Of a stretch of DNA of 64,000 bases, positions 6,257 through 14,041 are shown piece after piece. A program made the translations under genes and the position numbers. The stretch lies in the NCBI GenBank assembly GCA_037045145.1, contig JBAOIA010000012.1, forward strand, positions 558,001-622,000, read 5' to 3'. Origin of the DNA: Bacteroidia bacterium (GTDB lineage Bacteria; Bacteroidota; Bacteroidia; AKYH767-A; OLB10). Position 1 is the first letter of the stretch. Every line of letters begins with the position of its first letter. The notes beneath the pieces were generated by a model. That model saw only the letters and a program-made list of their open reading frames with translations, had not been told where the DNA came from and did not search any database.

Positions 6257-7300
6257 ATGAATCAGGAAATAAAAAATAAAATTGAAAATCTTGTCGGCAA
6301 TCAAAATATTGACGAAAGAGAGTTGCTTGCTTCATTGAAGCAGATAGTTTATGAATCGGAATTGCAAAACAGTGTTGCTAGAGAATCAAAAAGTATTGCC
6401 GACCTTGTTTCTAAGAACATAAATCAGTTACAAGCAGAAACGCATCCGGGCAATGCAATCAAAACAGGATTCACAGAATTTGATAGAATGTTTGGCGGTT
6501 TTGGCTTGGGAGAGTTAGTTGTAATTGGAGCAAGACCTTCAATGGGAAAAACCCAATTGCTTGTAAATCTGTCTCTCAATATTTCTACAACTATTCCAGT
6601 TCTGTATTTCACTCTTGATTTATCTGAATTTTTATTAGCAAGCCGTTTCATTTCTTCACTTTCAGGAATTGCAGTCAATAAAATTTTGCAACACGAACTA
6701 ACAGAAGAACAGAAAAATAATTTATCTGCAATTTCAAATGAGTTTGGCAAACACAAAATATTTGTGAACGACAGTTGCAATAATTCTTTCACAGCATTGA
6801 AAGCCCATTGCCAAAAACAGATTGCTGAAAATGGAGTGAAAGTGATTGTTGTTGATTACTTGCAAATGATGAGTTCAAATAAGTACCGTAACAACCGGGA
6901 ACTTGAAATCAGTTACATCAGTAGGGAATTAAAGAACATTGCCAAGGACTTAAATGTTTGTGTAATTGCTTCCAGTCAATTGAGCAGAGCAGTTGAATCA
7001 AGAGGCGGTTCAAAGCATCCGCAACTTTCTGACCTGCGAGAAAGCGGAGCAATTGAACAAGATGCGGACAAAGTGATTTTCATTTACCGACCCGAATATT
7101 ACGGACTTGAATGTGATGAAGACGGTAACAGCACAGCGGGATTAACAAAACTTATTTTGGCTAAGAATAGAAACGGAAGTTTAGGAACAGTAAAACTTTT
7201 GCGTGATGCAAACTTTACCAACTACAGAAACTTTGACGGTTTCAAAAACGAATTTACATTTTCAAAAAGCAGATTAGAAGAATTAGAAGAACCATTTTAA
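6257..7300 (+). CDS. DnaB-like RecA-fold ATPase without DnaB N-domain
   Basis: A 347-aa protein matching the C-terminal motor of the replicative helicase DnaB. Visible motifs are TGFTEFDRMFGGFGLGEL (residues 70-87), Walker A GARPSMGKT (91-99), Walker B VIVVDYLQMM (196-205), SSQLSRAVESR (239-249) and LSDLRESGAIEQDAD (257-271). Cellular DnaB is about 450-500 aa and has an N-terminal helical domain; here only about 60 unrelated residues precede the motor. The protein ends 12 nt before the putative retron RNA, with the reverse transcriptase beyond. The position makes it the leading effector or accessory candidate of the retron. Alternatives are a phage- or plasmid-derived helicase captured nearby. 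Confidence 0.8.
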   Translation: MNQEIKNKIENLVGNQNIDERELLASLKQIVYESELQNSVARESKSIADLVSKNINQLQAETHPGNAIKTGFTEFDRMFGGFGLGELVVIGARPSMGKTQLLVNLSLNISTTIPVLYFTLDLSEFLLASRFISSLSGIAVNKILQHELTEEQKNNLSAISNEFGKHKIFVNDSCNNSFTALKAHCQKQIAENGVKVIVVDYLQMMSSNKYRNNRELEISYISRELKNIAKDLNVCVIASSQLSRAVESRGGSKHPQLSDLRESGAIEQDADKVIFIYRPEYYGLECDEDGNSTAGLTKLILAKNRNGSLGTVKLLRDANFTNYRNFDGFKNEFTFSKSRLEELEEPF

Positions 7301-7312
7301 CATCAAAGACAT

Positions 7313-7481
7313 TGAGCCGTTGCTTGAAAAATTATGATGTCAAACATTTACGACATGGTGGTTGTGTTCCTGCAACCCGTGACGGAGTGGAAGAATTGAA
7401 TTATCGCTATTTATTGCGATGCTCACTGCGTTCCGCTTCTCATAAATAACGACAAAATCAAAGATAATTTGCAACGGCTCA
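7313..7481 (+). ncRNA. Putative retron msr-msd RNA
   Basis: TGAGCCGTTGC (7313-7323) and GCAACGGCTCA (7471-7481) form an 11-bp perfect a1/a2 stem. It extends past a short bulge (TTGAA) by AAATTAT (7329-7335) with ATAATTT (7464-7470). The bulge G at 7326 is a candidate branching guanosine. Two small msr-type hairpins follow: ATGTC/GACAT (7337-7356) and GGTTG/CAACC (7360-7377). A long msd-type hairpin pairs 7404-7414 with 7442-7452 (11 bp, one mismatch). Length (169 nt), order and placement immediately 5' of the RT match known retrons. The exact msr/msd boundary and the msDNA sequence are inference. Confidence 0.75.
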
Positions 7482-7490
7482 TTTTTATTT

Positions 7491-8603
7491 ATGCAACAAG
7501 CAACTGACATACTTAAATTTTCGGCAGAGAATAAAAAGCATATTCATAAATATTTTTATGTTGGCTCACATCATTTGCATAAAAGTTTGCAGTCCTTAAA
7601 GAAGCACGAATTAAATGCCTTACTCCTTCTGACAGTTGAAAGCCCATCGGAACTTTGCAGGCTTCTCAAAACATCTTTTTTTCAGTTGGAGGAAATCATA
7701 AACAATCCGACTTACAGGAATTATTCAATCAAAAAAAAGAAAGGTGGTGAACGACAAATTTTTGCTCCCGAAAAAAAGTTGAAGGCAATTCAGAAGCGAC
7801 TGAATTATTTTTTGCAAGCGTATTATTTGTGGATGAAGCCAAATGAAGTGCATGGCTTTGTTGTGAATCCTCACTACTTAGGGACACATTGCAATATCGT
7901 TGAGAATGCTAAAGTTCACATCGGTAAAAAGCATGTGTTGAATATTGACTTGAAAGATTTTTTTCCAAGTATATCTGCAATGCAGGTGAAGGACGTTTTT
8001 ACTTCCGAGTGTTTCAACTTTAATGATTCAGTTGCAACAGCATTGACTTTACTGACAACTTATGAAGGCAAACTTCCAATTGGTGCACCAACTTCGCCAG
8101 TGATTTCAAATTTCATTTGTCTGAAACTTGACAATGACTTGAAAGAGTTTTGCAACACAAACGGTTTACTATTTTCCCGTTACGCTGATGATTTAACTTT
8201 TTCAGCTGATACACTCATTTCAAACGACACAGTTCTTGACATCATTAACCTGATTAAGAAAAATAACTTTCAAATCAACGAGAAGAAACTTCGTTTGAAA
8301 TCATCAAACAGAAAACAAACCGTAACAGGTTTGACAGTGAATGAAAAAGTAAATGTTGACAGAAAACTATTGAAGAAAATTCGGGCAATGCTACATGACA
8401 TGACAACAAACGGCATTGACACAGCAACACAGCGACACTTTAATTTTAGAGGAGAAATTGAAATCCAACACAGGGCAAAATTTATTCATCGTCTTGAAGG
8501 TTACATCAACTTTGTTGGACAAGTGAGAGGAAAAAGTGACGGACTTTATTTTAAACAGAAAACTTTATTTGACAGTTTATTTAAGAGCAAGAACAATGAA
8601 TAA
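7491..8603 (+). CDS. Retron-type reverse transcriptase
   Basis: A 370-aa reverse transcriptase. Key motifs are KKGGERQIFAPEKKLKAIQK (residues 83-102, RT1-2 region), retron region X NAKVH (139-143, pattern NAxxH), NIDLKDFFPSIS (151-162) with the first catalytic Asp, GAPTSPVISN (198-207), YADD (231-234) with the two further catalytic Asp residues, and retron region Y VTG (278-280). NAxxH together with VTG separates retron RTs from group II intron and DGR RTs. It starts 9 nt after the a2 arm of the structured RNA. The family uses the msr-msd transcript as template and primer to make msDNA joined to RNA by a 2'-5' bond. With an effector it normally gives anti-phage defence. Confidence 0.93.
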   Translation: MQQATDILKFSAENKKHIHKYFYVGSHHLHKSLQSLKKHELNALLLLTVESPSELCRLLKTSFFQLEEIINNPTYRNYSIKKKKGGERQIFAPEKKLKAIQKRLNYFLQAYYLWMKPNEVHGFVVNPHYLGTHCNIVENAKVHIGKKHVLNIDLKDFFPSISAMQVKDVFTSECFNFNDSVATALTLLTTYEGKLPIGAPTSPVISNFICLKLDNDLKEFCNTNGLLFSRYADDLTFSADTLISNDTVLDIINLIKKNNFQINEKKLRLKSSNRKQTVTGLTVNEKVNVDRKLLKKIRAMLHDMTTNGIDTATQRHFNFRGEIEIQHRAKFIHRLEGYINFVGQVRGKSDGLYFKQKTLFDSLFKSKNNE

Positions 8604-8625
8604 TCAGCCCACAAAAAATAAATTA

Positions 8626-8950
8626 GTGGCAAACGGCAAATGATTTAAGGCTTATGAAATGGCTAAAAGGTTAAAGGAGACGGGTAGATTTGATTTATTG
8701 TTGAAAATGGAACATGCCGTTCCTAAAGAACAGACTAAAGACGGCAAACTGCATCACGTATTTGAACAATCGTTTGACTGTAAACCATACTATACAAAAA
8801 ATGTTTATGAAACAAAGGTTAGATAACATACATCACCATCCCTGTGTTAAAAAGTGGAATTTGGCAATTGAGTTTACCGACCACAAACATTCAAGTGCAG
8901 GGTTTTATGAACTTAATTTGCCGGGTGTTTATGTAGTTGATGTTACTTAA
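8626..8950 (+). pseudogene. RAYT transposase remnant, copy 2
   Basis: A near copy of 4550-4888. It shares the early TGA after the ANGK codons. It differs by a one-base insertion near 8803 (frameshift before ETKVR-like codons) and ends in a premature TAA at 8948. The conserved ending HSSAGFYELNLPGVYVVDV is intact in frame. It lies between the retron RT and palindrome copy F. Confidence 0.72.
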
Positions 8951-8977
8951 ATGGAATGGTAAGTAGCAATTTCTACA

Positions 8978-9010
8978 TTCAAAGTCTCCTGAAATGAGGG
9001 AGACTTTGAA
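8978..9010 (-). repeat. 33-bp palindromic repeat, copy F (inverted orientation)
   Basis: TTCAAAGTCTCC, loop TGAAATGAG, GGAGACTTTGAA, the exact reverse orientation of copies C and D apart from one stem base. The A of the downstream gene's ATG (9010) is the last base of the element. Confidence 0.85.
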
Positions 9011-10098
9011 TGGATAAAAATAGTAAAAGAATGAAACTATCAAAGAACAAATACAACGATTTACTTGATAACATTGGTTCAACCTTGCAAAAAGCAAGAG
9101 AGAATGCAATTAAAGCAATCAATACAGAGTTAGTGAAAGCCAATTGGGAAATAGGCAGACACATTGTTGAATATGAGCAGCAAGGAAAAGAGCGGGCAGA
9201 GTATGGAACGGAATTGTTGGTTTCTCTTTCCAAAGACTTAAAGACGAGATTCGGTAAAGGATTCAGTCGTTCAAGCCTTCAACTGATGCGGCTTTTCTAT
9301 ATCAAATACCCGAATTTCCAGACGATGTTCGGAAAATCTGAAATTCGCCAGACAGTGTCTGGCAAATCTGCAAAACGCCAGACAGTGTCCGGCATATTGC
9401 TGAGTTGGAGCCACTATGCTGAATTACTCACGGTTTCGGACGACTTGGCAAGAAGTTTCTACGAGAAACAGAGTATTAAAGAAAACTGGAGTTTCAGAGA
9501 AATGAAACGGCAGATTGATTCCGCTTTGTTTCAACGATTGGCATTAAGCACCGACAAGAAAGGTGTGTTGGCATTAGCAAAGAAAGGACATGAACTAATT
9601 TCAGCAAAGGATGCAGTGAAAGACCCTTATGTTTTTGAATTTCTTGAATTGCCGAAAGACGGCATCATTAAAGAAAGAGGGCTTGAAAAGAAACTCATTG
9701 ACAACTTGCAGAAATTTCTGTTGGAACTTGGGAAAGGTTTTTCATTCGTGGCAAGACAATTTAAAATCACAGTTGACAACGAACACAATTTTATTGACCT
9801 TGTTTTTTATCATCGCATTTTAAAATGTTTTGTGCTGATTGATTTGAAAACAAAAAAAGTAACACACAAGGACATCGGGCAGATGAATCTATATCTGAAC
9901 TACTTTAAAGAAGAAGAAAATACCGAAGGAGACAATGAACCAATCGGAATTATCATTGCCACAGATAAACATGAATTCACAGTAAAGTATGCAACTGGTG
10001 GATTGACCAATAAAATTTTCGTTTCAAAATATCAGTTGTATTTACCTGACCAAAAAGCGTTAGAACAAAAAGTAAAGGAAATAATTGACAATGATTAG
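9010..10098 (+). CDS. DUF1016/YhcG-type PDDEXK nuclease family protein
   Basis: A 362-aa protein. Residues 10-165 form the DUF1016 N-terminal domain (ANWEIGRHIVEYEQQGKERA, YGTELLVSLSKDL, LLSWSHYAELL, SFYEKQSIKENWSFREMKRQ). Residues 200-355 form the YhcG C-terminal domain with the PDDEXK-like core FIDLVFYHRILKCFVLIDLK followed by K-rich strands (IDLKTKK). The family is common in accessory islands and next to restriction genes; its exact function is not settled. A ten-residue QTVSGKSxxR-type tract is repeated two and a half times near residues 113-138. The start lies in palindrome copy F; an internal ATG at 9031 is an alternative start. Confidence 0.85.
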   Translation: MDKNSKRMKLSKNKYNDLLDNIGSTLQKARENAIKAINTELVKANWEIGRHIVEYEQQGKERAEYGTELLVSLSKDLKTRFGKGFSRSSLQLMRLFYIKYPNFQTMFGKSEIRQTVSGKSAKRQTVSGILLSWSHYAELLTVSDDLARSFYEKQSIKENWSFREMKRQIDSALFQRLALSTDKKGVLALAKKGHELISAKDAVKDPYVFEFLELPKDGIIKERGLEKKLIDNLQKFLLELGKGFSFVARQFKITVDNEHNFIDLVFYHRILKCFVLIDLKTKKVTHKDIGQMNLYLNYFKEEENTEGDNEPIGIIIATDKHEFTVKYATGGLTNKIFVSKYQLYLPDQKALEQKVKEIIDND

Positions 10099-10474
10099 GC
10101 ACCCACAAAAAAATATGTCCTGCCCTGAAATAGGTTTGCACAAAAAAGTGTAAAACATGGACAAAAAAATCATTTATGAGTAAATTTCAATCCAATTTAC
10201 TCAAGTGAAGAATTGTGAAAAATACACAGGTTAAGAAGAAAAGCATGGGCAGTTATTGGTGAGAAAACGTAAACAAAGAGTACAAACAACAAACTCTCAT
10301 CAGTAGTTTAGGAAATTCCAAATACAATTTACGCTTTTACTTCTACAGAAACCATTCACTTTTTAATAAAAACATCTACCTTATAACAAACACAGCCCCC
10401 TCAATTCTAATCCTATTTTGCACTATTAAACAAAATGAACTGATAAAAATTGTAGTTTCGGTTTTTTTTAATCT
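10099..10474. other. Intergenic region, possible IS end
   Basis: No convincing gene. An inverted repeat TGAGTAAATT (10177-10186) / AATTTACTCA (10194-10203) makes a 10-bp hairpin. The segment near 10118-10160 (TCCTGCCCTGAAATAGG...) has the look of an insertion-sequence end, but I cannot assign a family. This is the right edge of the accessory island. Confidence 0.3.
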
Positions 10475-12961
10475 ATGGTTCGAAAAATTCACTTTCTTTT
10501 TTTATTGACTCTTTGGTGCAGTTTGTTGTCTGCACAGTCTTATAATCCGTCAGAGATAAAATTAGGTCTTGAAAAGCTCAATACCGTTGGCACGGTATTG
10601 TATATTGCTGCTCACCCTGATGATGAAAATACAAGGCTGCTCACCTATTTATCAAAAGAAAAACATTTACGCACGTGTTATCTGAGCCTCAATCGTGGCG
10701 AAGGCGGACAAAATCTTATTGGTAAAGAACAAGGAGCGGCCTTAGGAATTATCCGTACTAACGAATTGTTGCAAGCCAGAAAAATTGATGGTGCAGAACA
10801 ATACTTTACACGAGCCATTGATTTTGGTTATAGCAAATCACCGGAAGAAACTTTTACTTTCTGGAATCATGACAGCGTACTGGCAGATGTGGTTTATATC
10901 ATCCGATTAATTCAACCGGATGTCATTATTACCCGCTTTCCTACTACTGGCGAAGGCGGACACGGGCATCATACAGCCAGTGCAATTTTAGCGGGAGAAG
11001 CTTTTAAAATGGCTGCTGACAATAAATATTTTCCTGAGCAACTTAAAACTTTAAAGCCCTGGCAGGCAAAAACACTGTATTGGAACACCTTTAATTTTGG
11101 AAATAATAACACACAACGTGATGACCAATTGAAAACAGATGTTGGGTTTTTCAATACATGGTGGGGAAAAGGATGTGGTGAAATTGCAGCACTAAGCCGA
11201 AGTCAGCACAAGAGTCAGGGGTTTGGTGTAGAAATTATCAGAGGTTCTATGCTTGAATATTTAAAAAACATTGATGGCGACACCTCATGTACAACAATAT
11301 TTTGCAAAAGTAATTTCAGTTGGAACAGAATTAAAGGCACAGAAGCAATAAAGACCCTTTCTGAAACAGCCTTGCTTAAATTTGATATGAAAAACCCTGC
11401 TGCTATTTTACCTGACTTGCTAAAGATTCATGATGAATTAAACAAATTACAGGATAACCACTGGAGAAATCTAAAAATTAAGGAAACCGAGCAACTTATT
11501 TTGTCTTGTGCAGGTTTATGGTTTGATGCTACCTCGAATCAACCTTATGTAACTCAAGGTGACAGCATCGCTATTAAGCTCAGCTCCATTATATATTCTC
11601 AAACGCCTGCAACTATTGAATCTATATCATACTTACCATTTGCTGATACAAGTATGAGTACAAAGCTTGAGTACAATAAAATCTGGTCGCATGAAAAATC
11701 GTTTGTTGTGCCTGCAAGCATTCCATATAGTATTCACTATTGGCTGAAAAACAAACCTGAATCAGGTCGTTATGTTTTAGACAACCCAAACATGATTGAG
11801 AAACCTGTTAATGATGCCGTTTTTTCTGTATCTGTAAGAGTAAAAATTTCAGACCATCTATTAACCTTTAATCTGCCGGTGCGATACAAATGGATTGACC
11901 CGGTAGAGGGCGAAAAATACAGAACAACCAGTGTAGTCCCACCCGTTTCTGTAAACTTTAATGAGAATGTTTGTCTTTTAATAAACAATAAAACCGGCCA
12001 TCTGAAGCTTACAGTACGAAGTCTTAGTAAATCCTTTACTGGCAAAATTAGATTAACCATACCGGCAGGGTATAAAGTCAATCCTTCTGAATTTGAAGTT
12101 AAAGAACTTTCAAAAAACGAGCGCCTGATTTTTAATGCTACAATACAACAGGACACAAAGGCTGATGCTGATCAAAGGATAGCAAATCAATTTTTACAAG
12201 TAAGTATTTTACCAAATAATACAGAAGCATATTCTTTGCAGGAAATCAACTACGAGCACATCCCCTACCAATATTATTTCAAACCATCAGAAGTAAAAAT
12301 TGTTCCTTTACAGCTTCAAACATCTAAAGGCAAAATAGGATACATTGAAGGTGCCGGTGATGAAGTGATGCAGTGTCTTCAGAATGCCGGTTATAATATA
12401 TCTGTTTTAAAAGAAGAAAATCTCAGGAACGACAATCTGTCAAATTACAGTGTGATTATTGCAGGAGTCAGAGCTTACAACACCAACGATTGGCTTATGG
12501 GTTATAAAAACAAACTCATGGACTTTGTATCTTCCGGTGGCACTTTTATTGTACAATATAATACCAACAACAACTTGGGTAAACTTGGTAACAACATAGG
12601 CCCATATCCTTTTAAAATATCAAGAAAAAGAGTTACAGATGAATATGCAGAAATTAGATTTACTGAGCCGGAAAATAAAATATTAAACACACCAAACAAA
12701 ATTACTGCAGAAGATTTTAGAGGATGGGTTCAGGAGCGTGGAATCTATTTTGCGGAAGATATTGACCCAAAGTATCAAGCCCCATTAAGCTGCAATGACA
12801 AAGGCGAAAGTCCATTGAATGGAAGTCTGATAGTTGCCAAATCCGGCAAAGGGCATTTTGTATATACAGGTCTTGCTTTCTTCAGGCAACTGCCCGCTGG
12901 AGTGCCCGGAGCATACCGTTTGTTTTCCAATTTAATGGCACTGCCTTCAAGTCAGGAGTAA
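10475..12961 (+). CDS. Secreted PIG-L family deacetylase, multidomain
   Basis: An 828-aa exported enzyme with a signal peptide ending near LLSAQ (residue 21). Residues 40-215 are a PIG-L/LmbE zinc deacetylase domain with the metal-binding AAHPDDE (residues 45-51) and the downstream GHGHHTAS. Such enzymes remove acetyl groups from N-acetylglucosamine-type substrates; the substrate here is unknown. The middle (about 340-600) is beta-rich and unassigned. The C-terminus (about 625-825) resembles a class I glutamine amidotransferase/ThuA-like fold (GKIGYIEGAGDEV, VIIAGVRAYN, GGTFIVQYNTNN), without an obvious catalytic Cys. Bacteroidota commonly carry such long PIG-L proteins. The trmB gene follows 50 nt later. 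Confidence 0.85.
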   Translation: MVRKIHFLFLLTLWCSLLSAQSYNPSEIKLGLEKLNTVGTVLYIAAHPDDENTRLLTYLSKEKHLRTCYLSLNRGEGGQNLIGKEQGAALGIIRTNELLQARKIDGAEQYFTRAIDFGYSKSPEETFTFWNHDSVLADVVYIIRLIQPDVIITRFPTTGEGGHGHHTASAILAGEAFKMAADNKYFPEQLKTLKPWQAKTLYWNTFNFGNNNTQRDDQLKTDVGFFNTWWGKGCGEIAALSRSQHKSQGFGVEIIRGSMLEYLKNIDGDTSCTTIFCKSNFSWNRIKGTEAIKTLSETALLKFDMKNPAAILPDLLKIHDELNKLQDNHWRNLKIKETEQLILSCAGLWFDATSNQPYVTQGDSIAIKLSSIIYSQTPATIESISYLPFADTSMSTKLEYNKIWSHEKSFVVPASIPYSIHYWLKNKPESGRYVLDNPNMIEKPVNDAVFSVSVRVKISDHLLTFNLPVRYKWIDPVEGEKYRTTSVVPPVSVNFNENVCLLINNKTGHLKLTVRSLSKSFTGKIRLTIPAGYKVNPSEFEVKELSKNERLIFNATIQQDTKADADQRIANQFLQVSILPNNTEAYSLQEINYEHIPYQYYFKPSEVKIVPLQLQTSKGKIGYIEGAGDEVMQCLQNAGYNISVLKEENLRNDNLSNYSVIIAGVRAYNTNDWLMGYKNKLMDFVSSGGTFIVQYNTNNNLGKLGNNIGPYPFKISRKRVTDEYAEIRFTEPENKILNTPNKITAEDFRGWVQERGIYFAEDIDPKYQAPLSCNDKGESPLNGSLIVAKSGKGHFVYTGLAFFRQLPAGVPGAYRLFSNLMALPSSQE

Positions 12962-13011
12962 TAATTACAAACTTCGCAAATACTATTACCGTTATTTGAG
13001 TATAAAAGATT

Positions 13012-13692
13012 ATGGGGAAAGATAAGCTGAAACGTTTTGCAGAAATGCAGACATTTGAGAGGGTAATTCAGCCGGAAATAAACTATCACTCACCGGATTT
13101 TAATTTAAAAGGCAAGTGGAACGAAACCATTTTTCAAAAACCGCAACCTATTGTCTTGGAAATAGGATGCGGTAAAGGTGAATACACTGTTGCTTTGGCA
13201 CAACGTTATCCGCAAAAAAACTTTATTGGCATTGACATTAAAGGTGCAAGAATATGGCGTGGTGCAAAAACCATTAACGAAGAAAAAATAATGAATGCTG
13301 CTTTTCTAAGAATAAGGATGGAAACCATTGAAAAGTTTTTTGCAGCCAATGAGATAAGTGAGATTTGGATTACCTTTCCTGATCCGCAGCCAAAGGAATC
13401 GAAAGAGAACAAAAGACTCACTTCTCCCCTTTTCCTCAAAAGATACAGCACTTTTTTAAAACCAAACGGCATTGTTCATTTAAAGACCGACAATAAAAGT
13501 TTATTTGAATTTACCGTGCAGACTGTCAGTGATGGCGGCTATAAAATATTAAACCGAACAACAGACCTATATCAAGAATTGCAGATGCCGGTTGACATGG
13601 ATATTCAAACCACTTATGAAAAAAAATATTTAGCAGCTAAGCAGCCTATCTTTTACCTTTCATTCCAACTGAATAAGGCAGATAAACTTTAA
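13012..13692 (+). CDS. trmB: tRNA (guanine-N7-)-methyltransferase TrmB
   Basis: A 226-aa SAM-dependent methyltransferase that forms m7G46 in tRNA. The SAM site is LEIGCGKGEYTVALA (residues 48-62), followed by FIGIDIKGARIWRGAK. The catalytic and RNA-binding motif is WITFPDPQPKESKENKRLTS (residues 121-140), then LKPNGIVHLKTDN and the C-terminal TTYEKKY. Length and motif order are full for the family. Confidence 0.95.
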   Translation: MGKDKLKRFAEMQTFERVIQPEINYHSPDFNLKGKWNETIFQKPQPIVLEIGCGKGEYTVALAQRYPQKNFIGIDIKGARIWRGAKTINEEKIMNAAFLRIRMETIEKFFAANEISEIWITFPDPQPKESKENKRLTSPLFLKRYSTFLKPNGIVHLKTDNKSLFEFTVQTVSDGGYKILNRTTDLYQELQMPVDMDIQTTYEKKYLAAKQPIFYLSFQLNKADKL

Positions 13693-13694
13693 AT

Positions 13695-14030
13695 TCAAAT
13701 CTCATCCCAAAATTCCGCTGCTCTTCTGGTATGTGGAATCACAATGGTTCCTCCAACAATATTGGCTACGGCAAACACTTCATAAATCTGTTCTGTAGTA
13801 ATACCACTTTGTTTGCATTGAATAAGGTGATACTTAATACAATCATCACAGCGCAGCACCATGCTGGCAACAAGCCCAAGCATTTCTTTGGTTTGCACCG
13901 GCAAGGCACCATCCATATAAGTATTCGCATCAAGGTTGTACAATCTTTTTAAAACCAGATTATCTGAGTCGAGAATGCGCTTATTCATTTTTGCGCGATA
14001 GTCATTAAACTCATCTACACTTTTGCTCAT
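13695..14030 (-). CDS. AhpD-like carboxymuconolactone decarboxylase family protein
   Basis: A 111-aa all-helical protein of the CMD/AhpD superfamily. The redox motif is RCDDCIKYHLIQC (near residues 55-67), the CxxC...H pattern of AhpD-like disulfide reductases, followed by GITTEQIYEVFAVANIVGGT. It converges on trmB (2-nt gap) and lies 11 nt downstream of tatC. Probably a thiol-dependent antioxidant protein; the substrate is unknown. Confidence 0.85.
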   Translation of the reverse strand: MSKSVDEFNDYRAKMNKRILDSDNLVLKRLYNLDANTYMDGALPVQTKEMLGLVASMVLRCDDCIKYHLIQCKQSGITTEQIYEVFAVANIVGGTIVIPHTRRAAEFWDEI

Positions 14031-14041
14031 GTGATTATTTT

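Noticed and set aside
7313..7481. The inverted GTTGC/GCAAC ends read as an attC site or terminator
   Set aside because: There is no T-run directly after a simple hairpin; internal hairpins, length and position before a retron RT fit an msr-msd RNA better.
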